DNA from: Phycisphaerales bacterium | GTDB lineage: Bacteria > Planctomycetota > Phycisphaerae > Tepidisphaerales > Tepidisphaeraceae | Assembly: GCA_028288945.1 (NCBI GenBank) | Contig: JAQGHH010000121.1 | Coordinates: 1 to 9,453, forward strand | Reading direction: 5' to 3' | DNA length: 9,453 bases | Shown: in pieces, positions 1 through 6,808 of the stretch | Layout: every line of letters begins with the position of its first letter | Position numbering within the stretch: the stretch's first letter is position 1 | Notes under the pieces: model-generated | What the model saw: the letters and a program-made list of their open reading frames with translations, nothing else | Database searches by the model: none | What the model was told of the DNA's origin: nothing | Position numbers and translations under genes: made by a program

Positions 1-244
1 GGAAGAGCGCCAGACTACCGGGGCCGACCAGGAGGTAAAGCTCGGCGTGCTTGACGATTTCCGAGGGTTCGCCCTGCGCGACGACCTGAACTCCATGCGC
101 CGCCCAATAGCGGTTATGGAGCTGAAGCGGGTCCAGCCCCCACACGGTGCGGAGGGGGCCGGTCTGCGCGGCGGGGGAGGGTGCAGGGTCTGGCACCGCG
201 ACGGCGGAGGTTTCGGGCGATACGACTGCCTCAGTGCTGGTCAT
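1..244 (-). CDS. Unrecognised protein, N-terminal 81 codons (cut by window edge)
   Basis: An open frame runs from an ATG at 244 leftwards off the window, giving 81 codons with no stop. The first 30 or so residues (MTSTEAVVSPETSAVAVPDP and on) are Ala/Pro/Ser/Thr-rich and look disordered. A folded-looking part follows, with RTVWGLDPLQLHNRYWAAHG, then GVQVVAQGEPSEIVKHAEL and YLLVGPGSLALF. There is no signal peptide or membrane segment in the visible part. Codon use is GC-rich at third positions, like the neighbours. It lies 91 bp after the Wzc-like gene on the same strand, so it is probably the next gene of the EPS operon or starts its own unit. The Shine-Dalgarno is weak (GGCGAG about 7 bases before the ATG). 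I do not recognise the family and assign no function; that it is a gene is fairly clear, its role is not. Confidence 0.6.
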   Translation of the reverse strand, partial: MTSTEAVVSPETSAVAVPDPAPSPAAQTGPLRTVWGLDPLQLHNRYWAAHGVQVVAQGEPSEIVKHAELYLLVGPGSLALF

Positions 245-268
245 GCGTCACTCGCCGGTCGCGTCCGA

Positions 269-298
269 TGCACCATAATGCATCAATTTGCACCAATT
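269..298. repeat. Three tandem 10-bp repeats upstream of the leftmost gene
   Basis: Three consecutive 10-mers, TGCACCATAA, TGCATCAATT and TGCACCAATT, start at 269, 279 and 289. The core TGCAYCA therefore recurs at exactly one helical turn. The first two also form an inverted repeat, GATGCA (267-272) with TGCATC (279-284). The block is AT-rich within a GC-rich region and ends about 25 bp upstream of the ATG at 244, in the 91-bp gap after the Wzc-like gene. The spacing would suit cooperative binding of a regulator on one DNA face. That role is inference; only the repeat itself is seen. Confidence 0.5.
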
Positions 299-335
299 TT
301 CGCTTTTGAGCAATCGGCGTTCCCCCCGGTGCGGC

Positions 336-2591
336 CTACTCGCCGTCGCCGCTCTTCGGGTTAAAGGCGTTCTGCACCGCCCGGGCGACGGGGCCGATGC
401 GGGTGCTTGCCTGATGCCCACTGCCCGCCGCGACCGAACGCAATGACAGCCCGCTGATCGAGCGGTCGAAGTCGTTGGCCTGGGCACGGTTGAACACCAC
501 ACCCGCCAGCTTCGCGCCGATGGCGTGCAGGTGTTGCACGGCCTTCTCGACCAGCGGCCGCTGCTGACCGCGCGAGACGGTCAGGACGACCGCGTCCGCG
601 GCGGCGGCGACGAGCGACGCCTCGATGCTCCCAAGCACCGGGCCGGTGTCGACGAGGATCGTATCGAAGTGCTTCTTGGCTTCCTCGATCAGCCGGCGGA
701 GCGCCGCAGGGGAGAGCGTGCTGGCGTGCAGCGTCTGGCCCGTGCCCACCGGCAGGATCGACACGTCCGCGATGTCGGTCGTGCAGATGTACTCCAGCAG
801 CGAGCGGTGGGCGATCGCTTCGAGCACGCCCTCGGGCGAGGAGACGTTCATGCGGCTGGTGAGGCCCATGCCGACCAGATCGCAGTCGATCAACAGCGTG
901 CGGGTGCCGCACGCGGCGTAGCTCAGGCCCAGCGCGAGCGTGAGGCTGGTCTTCCCGTCGCCCGGCGCGGCGCTGGTGACGGCGACGACCCGGCGGTCGT
1001 CGGGGCCGTTGTTGATCTGGAGCATCGTGCGGATCTGATGCACGCAATGGGCGGCGATCGAAGCCTGCTCCGGGTCGCTCAGGCGGTCGGGCAGGTCGGG
1101 AAGAATGCCCAGCAATGTAAGGCCCATCGTTTGGGCGCTGGTCGTCTCATCCGAGTAGCGGTAGCGCGGATTGAGGAGCCCGGCGATAAGCATGAGGCAC
1201 ACCGGCAACCCGCCGCCCGCCAGAAAGCCGAGGGCCGTAAACGCGATCCGCCGGTCCTGGGCAATCTGCGCCGTGCCGGCGGGATCAACTACGGAGAAGG
1301 TCGCGGCGAAATGCTTCTGTGTTTCGAAGTCGTCAAGCTTCTTGTTGGCGAGTGCCAGCGCGTCTTCGAGCTTGGTCGTTTCGGCTCGGAGGGCCGTTAC
1401 CTCGGCGGTCCGCCGACTCAATTCGTCAATCGCCTGCTTCTGCTTCGCATGAGCTTCCTGCATCTGGGCAAGTTCCATGCGCTGGGGAGTGAGGTCCTTG
1501 GGGATCAGCACGCCGCCCGTTCCGTCGGGCTTCTGCTTGATAAAGTATTGTTCTCGGTAAAGGTTGACGTATTTTTCAATACTCGCCTTGCGAAGCTCCA
1601 CCCTGTTGTTAATGGCCTGCATCCCTGGATGGGCGGAGCCCTGGGTCTGGGCCATTTGGCTGGCCGCCATCTGTTCTTGAAAGAGGAGCTGCTGCATTCC
1701 CTGCATCGCCATATCAACCCGGGCGAAATCTTCGATGGTGTACGGCGTCTTGGTCGCCATGGCTTGCGCGCGTTTGAGCTCCAAATCCCACTCATCGATC
1801 ATCTGCTGGCGCGTTCGGATTTCCTTTTCATAGGCCATGTAGTTCTGAAGCTGACCTTCAAGCACGAACTGCGGGTTTTGTCCGAGTCCTTCGAGATATT
1901 GATCGATCAAGCCACGTTTGCTGTGAATCTGCTGGGCGAGCTTCGTCGATTGGGCTTTCCAGTAATCGATGCGGACGTCCAAGTCGCGCGAGTCTTCGTT
2001 GCCGTAGAGGTCCTGGTAGGTCTTGATCACCGAAGCCACGGCGATGGGGGCGACTTCCTTCGCGTCCTTGTGGTCGTCGGTGAAGGTCACCTGGATCATG
2101 TCAGTGCCGGGCATTGGCTTGACGGCCAGGTTCCTGGAGAACTCGGTGACCGACTCGGAAGCCATGGTGGGGCGATGGGCAAGCCACTCGGGGCTGCGCA
2201 TCGCCTCCTTGATCACCCGCTCACTGTGAATCTTGGCTACGACGCTGCCGACGTACTGCTGGTAAACCGGGATGTACTTGTCCGCCACTTCCGGAGTCGG
2301 CGAGTAAGGTTTAATTTCGATTAGGCCGATGCTCTCCATCGCCGGCCGCGGCAGGAAGAACCCCGCCAGCGCGCCGACTCCCGCGAAGACCGCGGCCAGC
2401 ACGAACGCCACGACGTAGCGGCCGCGCAGCAGACCGTGAATCTTTGCCACCGGGGTCTGCTGGGGTGATTGGACGCTCCCGAGCGACGTCCCCGGCGAAC
2501 CCCAAGGGGTTGCCGGCATGGGGAGACCTTGGCCGCTCGACGATAACTGGATTTCCTGGCTCATGTTTCCTGCGACTTTCCCGGTTTGCAT
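336..2591 (-). CDS. Wzc-like polysaccharide chain-length/export protein with P-loop ATPase domain
   Basis: A 751-residue protein of the Wzz + bacterial tyrosine kinase (BY-kinase) type, which sets chain length and drives export of capsule or EPS at the inner membrane. Membrane segment 1 is at about 59-80 and segment 2 at about 449-473. Between them is a long periplasmic region, predicted largely coiled coil (about 205-270 and 370-425). The cytoplasmic ATPase domain has Walker A AAPGDGKTS (541-549, Lys547), Walker A' LLIDCDL (566-572) and Walker B TILVDTGPV (644-652). Two BY-kinase hallmarks are missing: the C-terminal tail has no tyrosine after Tyr601, and the Arg of the Walker A' DxDxR pattern is Val573. 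Autokinase activity is therefore doubtful, while ATP binding looks intact. The upstream EpsI-family gene ends 6 bp before, so the two are surely cotranscribed. Met10 (ATG at 2564) follows AGGAAAC and gives a typical start, MSQEIQ; it may be the true start instead of 2591. Confidence 0.9.
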   Translation of the reverse strand: MQTGKVAGNMSQEIQLSSSGQGLPMPATPWGSPGTSLGSVQSPQQTPVAKIHGLLRGRYVVAFVLAAVFAGVGALAGFFLPRPAMESIGLIEIKPYSPTPEVADKYIPVYQQYVGSVVAKIHSERVIKEAMRSPEWLAHRPTMASESVTEFSRNLAVKPMPGTDMIQVTFTDDHKDAKEVAPIAVASVIKTYQDLYGNEDSRDLDVRIDYWKAQSTKLAQQIHSKRGLIDQYLEGLGQNPQFVLEGQLQNYMAYEKEIRTRQQMIDEWDLELKRAQAMATKTPYTIEDFARVDMAMQGMQQLLFQEQMAASQMAQTQGSAHPGMQAINNRVELRKASIEKYVNLYREQYFIKQKPDGTGGVLIPKDLTPQRMELAQMQEAHAKQKQAIDELSRRTAEVTALRAETTKLEDALALANKKLDDFETQKHFAATFSVVDPAGTAQIAQDRRIAFTALGFLAGGGLPVCLMLIAGLLNPRYRYSDETTSAQTMGLTLLGILPDLPDRLSDPEQASIAAHCVHQIRTMLQINNGPDDRRVVAVTSAAPGDGKTSLTLALGLSYAACGTRTLLIDCDLVGMGLTSRMNVSSPEGVLEAIAHRSLLEYICTTDIADVSILPVGTGQTLHASTLSPAALRRLIEEAKKHFDTILVDTGPVLGSIEASLVAAAADAVVLTVSRGQQRPLVEKAVQHLHAIGAKLAGVVFNRAQANDFDRSISGLSLRSVAAGSGHQASTRIGPVARAVQNAFNPKSGDGE

Positions 2592-2597
2592 TCCCGT

Positions 2598-3293
2598 CTA
2601 TTGTGCGGCATCTAGGACCCCGATGAGGTCCGGGTCGGCGCCAATCAGCGTAACGAAGACTTTATCGCGGTCTTCCTGGGGAAGGTCCGCATTCATGACG
2701 ACCTGAAATTGGGCGGCACCGAAGACCCGCCGCTGGTAGTTCGCCGCCGCCGACCGCACGTCAGTAATATCGGGCACAACGCCCTTGCCGGGTACGACGA
2801 AAAAGTTGTAGACGCTTTTGCGTACCATTCCCGCTTCCGCATCGGGCCGGGCGGTGAAGTGGTATTCGACGCCGTTGATCCACATGCCGTTCACGAACAA
2901 TCTGAACGGCCGCGAGTTGATCTGCGGCTCGCCGTTGGACGGGTAGCAGATCGGCGGATAGTGGCCGGTCATGTCGCGCGAGTCCTTGCACTGCGAGATC
3001 AGCAAGTCGGCGCGGAGACCGGTGTACCAGTTGGGGGACTGGTTGATGTAACTGCGGCTGACCAGCGCATTAGGCCGCAGGAGCTGCACCGCCGCCTTGG
3101 GCACTTCCTCATCCTTCCCCGTCCAGTTCCCGCCTCCGATGACGTACGGGAACGCCTCGACTGCCGTCCGCGCGCGGGCGTGAAATGGGGCGGCATCCTG
3201 GGCCTTGACATGCCGGGCATTGTCCGCGGCAATCGCGGCAAGGACCCCTAGGCAAAGCAGCGGGGAAGCGAGGATGGCACCTTTGGACGTCAT
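2598..3293 (-). CDS. epsI: EpsI-family exosortase-associated protein (DUF3485)
   Basis: A 231-residue protein with an N-terminal signal or anchor segment at about 5-23 and an otherwise soluble, presumably periplasmic domain. Family marks are the NWTGKDEEVP stretch (56-65), LVSRSYIN (77-84) and the conserved HYPPICYPSNG (111-121), with a Cys116 in the usual His-x-Pro-x-x-Cys context. EpsI proteins occur with exosortases, either as a separate gene or fused to the exosortase C-terminus. They are needed for EPS production in methanolan-type loci, but their biochemical role is not settled. Here it is separate, directly after the exosortase (90-bp gap with a large hairpin) and 6 bp before the Wzc-like gene. 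The start at 3293 has only a weak ribosome site (AGAG about 3 bases before the ATG). The family call is confident; the exact function is not known. Confidence 0.85.
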   Translation of the reverse strand: MTSKGAILASPLLCLGVLAAIAADNARHVKAQDAAPFHARARTAVEAFPYVIGGGNWTGKDEEVPKAAVQLLRPNALVSRSYINQSPNWYTGLRADLLISQCKDSRDMTGHYPPICYPSNGEPQINSRPFRLFVNGMWINGVEYHFTARPDAEAGMVRKSVYNFFVVPGKGVVPDITDVRSAAANYQRRVFGAAQFQVVMNADLPQEDRDKVFVTLIGADPDLIGVLDAAQ

Positions 3294-3320
3294 TGCTCTA
3301 TTCGGTCCATTCGTCCTTCG

Positions 3321-3384
3321 GGGAAGTGATGAGTGAAACGTGACGATTCAAGGTCCCGTCACGTTTCACTCATCATGCCTTCCC
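3321..3384 (-). repeat. Long near-perfect hairpin between exosortase and epsI
   Basis: The arms 3327-3345 and 3357-3375 are perfect 19-bp inverted repeats (left arm TGATGAGTGAAACGTGACG) around an 11-base loop. A further 6 bp pair outside them, GGGAAG (3321-3326) with CTTCCC (3379-3384), leaving a 3-base bulge at 3376-3378. Read on the minus strand, the stem begins at the last base of the exosortase TAG stop codon and ends 27 bases before the epsI ATG. No T-run follows, so it is not a classical intrinsic terminator. It may be an mRNA processing or stability element, or one copy of a dispersed palindromic repeat. The structure is seen; its role is inferred. Confidence 0.75.
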
Positions 3385-4331
3385 TACGACGCCAGCGTAT
3401 ACCGCATTACGGGGATCACGGCCCACCGGAGAACCCTGATAATCCCGAGAAGCATTAAGAATGAAATCGGCAGCATCAGCCAGCCGCTGTAACTGTGGAA
3501 CACCTCGCCCACGTGCTTCGAGTAATACCCGCAGATCCAGATGTTGGGGAGGATTCGCAGCACGTTGCAGAAGATAATCGCAATGGGGCTGGCGGCCAGA
3601 ATGAGAAACCGCACGCTGTTGCGCAGGGGCAGTCCGAAGCAGAACGCGTAGCCGATAAGGATCAGCGCGAACACCATGCGAAGGCCGTTGCAGGCTTCGA
3701 TGATGTTCACGGTCCTGTTATTGATGCTCAGCAGGTTACCGGACCGCTCGACATTCACACGCACCATTTCGAACGCGCCCTGGGAGATTTGCGCCGTCCA
3801 AGTTTCAAGCGGCATGGCTATTTTTTGGCGGAGCATGCCCGGAACGGGGATGAGGAAGACCAGCACCGCAACCGCCGGGAAAAACCGGAAGAGCATGTGT
3901 TTGCCGAGTACGGAAGTCACGCACCCGACGACGACCATCACGGCGCCGCCGTGCCAGAGGGATTGGTAGTTGTGATAGAAGCCGAAGGTGGTGATGACCC
4001 ACCCGACGACGGCGATAATGAGCCCGAGGGCGGTGCCGCTGGGCTTGCAATGGCGGAAGCGGTGTCGGCGGACGAACACCATGCACGCCGCGACGATCGG
4101 GACGAGGAAGATGTGGCTGTATTCCTCGTCCGCCCGGGCCCAGTCGTAGATGTCGCGCCATGCGTCCCACGTGGCGAGCACGCCCAAGGCGGCCATGAGG
4201 GTGGCGGCGCCGGCGTGCCAGAGGGTCCAGCGGTCCGTGCGCAAGGGCCAAAGCGCCACGCCGCGGCCGGCCTTGCGGCGGGCGGCGGCGGGGTAGTCGA
4301 GGAGGGGGACTGTCAGCTCGTTGCCAGCCAT
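3384..4331 (-). CDS. xrt: Exosortase (exosortase/archaeosortase family transpeptidase)
   Basis: A 315-residue multipass inner-membrane protein. Exosortases are thought to cleave PEP-CTERM-type sorting signals and transfer the protein to a surface acceptor. The expected catalytic triad is present in order: Cys214 in EACNGLR (212-218), Arg259 in CNVLRILPN (255-263) and His279 in GEVFHSYSG (275-283). The N-terminal YSHIFLVPIV (71-80) is also typical. About eight hydrophobic segments span residues 38-305. The length is normal for a stand-alone exosortase without a fused EpsI domain; a separate EpsI follows immediately downstream. The gene starts 13 bp after the WecG-type fusion gene ends, so they form one transcript. 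The ATG at 4331 has no clear Shine-Dalgarno, but the next Met is far inside (Met46). I cannot fix the exosortase subtype, and no PEP-CTERM substrate gene is visible in the window. Confidence 0.93.
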   Translation of the reverse strand: MAGNELTVPLLDYPAAARRKAGRGVALWPLRTDRWTLWHAGAATLMAALGVLATWDAWRDIYDWARADEEYSHIFLVPIVAACMVFVRRHRFRHCKPSGTALGLIIAVVGWVITTFGFYHNYQSLWHGGAVMVVVGCVTSVLGKHMLFRFFPAVAVLVFLIPVPGMLRQKIAMPLETWTAQISQGAFEMVRVNVERSGNLLSINNRTVNIIEACNGLRMVFALILIGYAFCFGLPLRNSVRFLILAASPIAIIFCNVLRILPNIWICGYYSKHVGEVFHSYSGWLMLPISFLMLLGIIRVLRWAVIPVMRYTLAS

Positions 4332-4344
4332 AATTAACGTGTTT

Positions 4345-6459
4345 TCAACTCTTGGCCGCCGCTGCCGCGTTGCGGCCGTCGCGGAACGCGCGTTTTGATT
4401 CCCGTTCCAAGGTCACCAGTCGATCAACCGCCGTGCGGTCGCGGCGGATGACCGTTCCCGGGCAAGCGACCGACCGCACCAGCACCGCGCCCGGCTCGAC
4501 CGTCGCGCCGGCGAGCACCACCGAGTCGTGGATGCGCGCGGTCGGGTCGACCGTCGCCCCGGGCTCGATCAGCGAAAACGACGGGCTCCAGTCTTCGGCC
4601 AGCGGGTCGGCCGCGGCAGGCGTGCCGCTGCGTCGGCGGTGATAATAATGCAGCGCCTGGATGTACCCTTCGAGCGAGCGCACCGGCAGGCCCGTTGGCC
4701 GCCGACGTTTCACCACCCGCACGTCATATTTGCTTGCGATGAGCGGCAATCCCTGCTCCTTCATATCCACGAATCCCGTAGATGGGAGCAGCCGCAGGGT
4801 CTTCCGTGTAACGAGCATGATTCCACTGGGGGTGCCGTCTTCGTGGCTGATGACCCCCACGTCCCCTCGCTTGCGTTGAAGAGCCGTGGCGACCAACGTC
4901 AGTGGGTCGAGCAGCACCTGGGCCGCGTTGGCCACTAGGATCAAATCGTCGTCATCGTAGTCGTTGGCAAGATCGTGGAGCACGCCACCCGTACCGCGGT
5001 ATTCGGATAGATCGCGCTCGACGCGGTACGCGCCGATGTAGCGGGCGTCCGCGGAGCGGGGCTCCGGCGAGTTCTGGTTGACCATCACGCGAACAGGCAG
5101 CTTTTCCAGCCCGGCGGACCGCGCCACTTCAGCGGCCTGGGCGAGCCAGAAGTTCAGCAGTGACCCGCTTTCGTCCAGCGGAAGGTCGAGCACGGCCCGG
5201 CCCGTTCCCGAGCAAAGCGTGTTGGCCCGAACCGATCCGCCGAGCAGCACCAAAGCGCGCAGGCGGGACAGCGGGAGCGTTTCGTCTGCCGATTTTTCGG
5301 GCTGAGACGATGCCGACGGCCAAACCGATCGGACGAGCTGCGCCTCGATCGAGGACGTAACTGCGCGAGACGGGTCGGCGGAAAGACTTTGTGTCGGGGC
5401 GTGCGTCCCGTCCATTAAAGGTCCATCAACTAAGGGTCCATCAATGCGGGCGAAGGTGACCGGCGAGCTGACGAGAGTTTGCGGTGCAATAGCCGGGGCG
5501 GAAATGCTGCCTGGACGGGGCCTTCCCAAGCGGTAAGGAATTCCGCGCACGAAACTACGGCCCAGCAGGGAGGCGGCAAAGGGAACGCCCACTACGACGT
5601 ACCGCTTGAACAGCCGCTTGGGTTCCTGGAACAGACGGTGGCTCCATTCGAGCCCGGTCTTCTGCATCCACAGCGGGGCGCGCCGCACGTCGCCGCAGAG
5701 GAAGCTGAAGCTGTTGCCGACGCCCAGCCACCAGGAATTAGGAAGGATCGGCCGCAGGCGGGCGATCAAACGCTCCTGCTTGGGCGAGCCGAGCGCGACG
5801 TAGACGATGTCCGGTTTGGCAGTGGAAAGCACTTCCATCACCCGCGCCATTTCGGCGGGATCTTGTTCAAATCCGACGGGCGGGAAGTGCCAGCCTGCCA
5901 CTTTCAGGTTGGGATGACGCGTCGTAAGGACTTTGGACGCACCCTCGGCCGTGCCGGGTGCGCCGCCAAGAAGGAAAATCGAGCGTCCCCGCCCCGCGGC
6001 ACCCGCCGAAAGGCTGGAGATCAGGTTTGACCCGGCGACGCGCTCGGGCAAAGGCGTCCCCTGGAGCCGGCTCGCCCAGACCAGGGGCATGCCGTCGGCG
6101 ACGACAAGATCCGCCTCGGCGACCAATGCCCCGAAATTGACGTCGCTAAGGTATCGGCGGAGATGGTCGAGATTTGGGGTGATGACAACCCCGCCGCGGG
6201 AGCTATCCACCGCATCCAATACGTGTTCGACACAGGCGATTTCCGTAATGGCGTGAACTTTCACGCCTAGAAGATCGATAACGGGCAGGTTTTTCTGAAC
6301 TTGCGATCCGGATGTGCCGTACGTCCCCTGTGCGGAAGTTTGTCCCGCCCCTTCGATGCCTCGACGGCGCGCCGGCTTGGGCCTAGCGACCTCAGCGGTT
6401 TCCCACGACGGCTCACGATACCGCAAATACCTAACCCTTCCCTGTCCAAACGTGACCAC
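4345..6459 (-). CDS. Fusion: WecG/TagA/CpsF glycosyltransferase + degenerate nucleotidyltransferase-like + beta-helix domains
   Basis: A 704-residue protein in three parts. Residues 58-300 are a GT26 glycosyltransferase, which adds ManNAc-type sugars to undecaprenyl-linked acceptors at the cytoplasmic membrane. Its motifs are TPNLDHL (94-100), ADGMPLVWASRLQG (121-134), PERVAGSNL (138-146), ALGSPKQERL (222-231) and RAPLWMQKTGLEW (260-272). A Ser/Pro/Ala-rich linker (about 316-396) follows. Residues 398-610 resemble NDP-sugar pyrophosphorylases (EYRGTGGVL, 486-494), but the Gly-rich nucleotide loop is eroded (LLGGSVRANTL, 405-415) and ILVANAAQ (507-514) lacks the usual acidic residue. Residues 627-675 carry hexapeptide-like turns (IEPGATVDPTARI, LAGATVEPGAVL) of a left-handed beta-helix. 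GT26 enzymes are normally about 250 residues. The start is unsure: GTG at 6459 lacks a ribosome site, while TTG at 6426 follows AAGGG by 8 bases. It leads the exosortase operon. Confidence 0.88.
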   Translation of the reverse strand: MVTFGQGRVRYLRYREPSWETAEVARPKPARRRGIEGAGQTSAQGTYGTSGSQVQKNLPVIDLLGVKVHAITEIACVEHVLDAVDSSRGGVVITPNLDHLRRYLSDVNFGALVAEADLVVADGMPLVWASRLQGTPLPERVAGSNLISSLSAGAAGRGRSIFLLGGAPGTAEGASKVLTTRHPNLKVAGWHFPPVGFEQDPAEMARVMEVLSTAKPDIVYVALGSPKQERLIARLRPILPNSWWLGVGNSFSFLCGDVRRAPLWMQKTGLEWSHRLFQEPKRLFKRYVVVGVPFAASLLGRSFVRGIPYRLGRPRPGSISAPAIAPQTLVSSPVTFARIDGPLVDGPLMDGTHAPTQSLSADPSRAVTSSIEAQLVRSVWPSASSQPEKSADETLPLSRLRALVLLGGSVRANTLCSGTGRAVLDLPLDESGSLLNFWLAQAAEVARSAGLEKLPVRVMVNQNSPEPRSADARYIGAYRVERDLSEYRGTGGVLHDLANDYDDDDLILVANAAQVLLDPLTLVATALQRKRGDVGVISHEDGTPSGIMLVTRKTLRLLPSTGFVDMKEQGLPLIASKYDVRVVKRRRPTGLPVRSLEGYIQALHYYHRRRSGTPAAADPLAEDWSPSFSLIEPGATVDPTARIHDSVVLAGATVEPGAVLVRSVACPGTVIRRDRTAVDRLVTLERESKRAFRDGRNAAAAAKS
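5413..5442. repeat. Two copies of a 15-bp unit in the fusion-gene linker
   Basis: CATTAAAGGTCCATC (5413-5427) and AACTAAGGGTCCATC (5428-5442) are near-copies in tandem. On the minus strand they encode DGPLV and DGPLM (residues 341-350 region) in the low-complexity linker between the glycosyltransferase and nucleotidyltransferase-like parts. The period keeps frame. It looks like a small slippage duplication in an unstructured linker. Confidence 0.45.
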
Positions 6460-6808
6460 GCGCCGACAGCACGTGGCGCAGCATCGACAGATCCTCTATC
6501 GTCATTCGATGGACGATGACAGACCTTCAAATTTGTCGGGCTCAGATCATAGACTGACTCAGTGCCGATGCGGGGTGCCGAACCCTTTGGATGCATCGGC
6601 GTGCTGCAAAACCCACTGGATGATTCGAGAAACTATCGCTCCCTTTCCTCAATAAAGCAACTGCAATATTCGCGCCACACCGGGCACGACAACTGTGACA
6701 CTTATCGGTCTGCAATAGATAGGCAAACAAGGCAAAATACGTAGGTATAAGTGCTTGCCGCCGAATTTTCTTAACAGATCCTCAACGAGGCGGGCAGATT
6801 CACCCACG
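6460..6808. other. 349-bp intergenic spacer and presumed 5' leader of the exosortase operon
   Basis: No convincing gene lies between the GT2 stop codon (6809) and the start of the fusion gene (6459, or 6426 with the TTG start). The part from about 6640 to 6780 is more AT-rich than its surroundings, as promoters often are, and holds a sigma-54 site on the minus strand. Transcription from it would leave an untranslated leader of roughly 190-225 bases. The leader has a modest stem, ATCGTC (6498-6503) with GACGAT (6512-6517). I see no terminator with a T-run after the GT2 gene and no riboswitch that I recognise. The short open frames here have no ribosome site or family resemblance. Confidence 0.5.
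6662..6677 (-). promoter_or_regulatory. Sigma-54 (RpoN) -24/-12 promoter
   Basis: The minus strand reads TGGCGCGAATATTGCA from 6677 to 6662. The RpoN consensus is TGGCACG, four bases, then TTGCW. Only one of the eleven or twelve specified bases differs (G for A at the fifth position, often tolerated), and the invariant GG and GC have the correct spacing. The site points at the fusion gene and operon, and the start point would be near 6651. Exosortase/PEP-CTERM systems in several proteobacteria are known to be under sigma-54 with the PrsK/PrsR pair, so the match is biologically sensible. Neither regulator gene is visible in the window, and no upstream activator site was identified. Confidence 0.65.

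Noticed and set aside
525..2324. 599-codon plus-strand open frame opposite the Wzc-like gene
   Set aside because: Its protein is rich in Arg, His, Asp and Gly with no domain, and it is the antisense shadow of a clear gene with Walker motifs; long shadows are usual at this GC content.
3321..3384. Hairpin as an intrinsic terminator
   Set aside because: No T-run follows the stem on the minus strand, and epsI and the Wzc-like gene downstream have no clear promoter of their own.
3495..4337. 280-codon plus-strand open frame opposite the exosortase
   Set aside because: The exosortase triad and membrane segments are plain on the other strand; the shadow is charged, low-complexity and has no recognisable fold.
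6661..6720. Repeated ATTGCAG on the minus strand as a second sigma-54 site
   Set aside because: The copy near 6714 has no TGGC element at the required distance upstream.
6542..6744. Small open frames in the 349-bp spacer
   Set aside because: They lack ribosome sites and plausible composition, and they overlap the sigma-54 site; better read as leader and promoter DNA.
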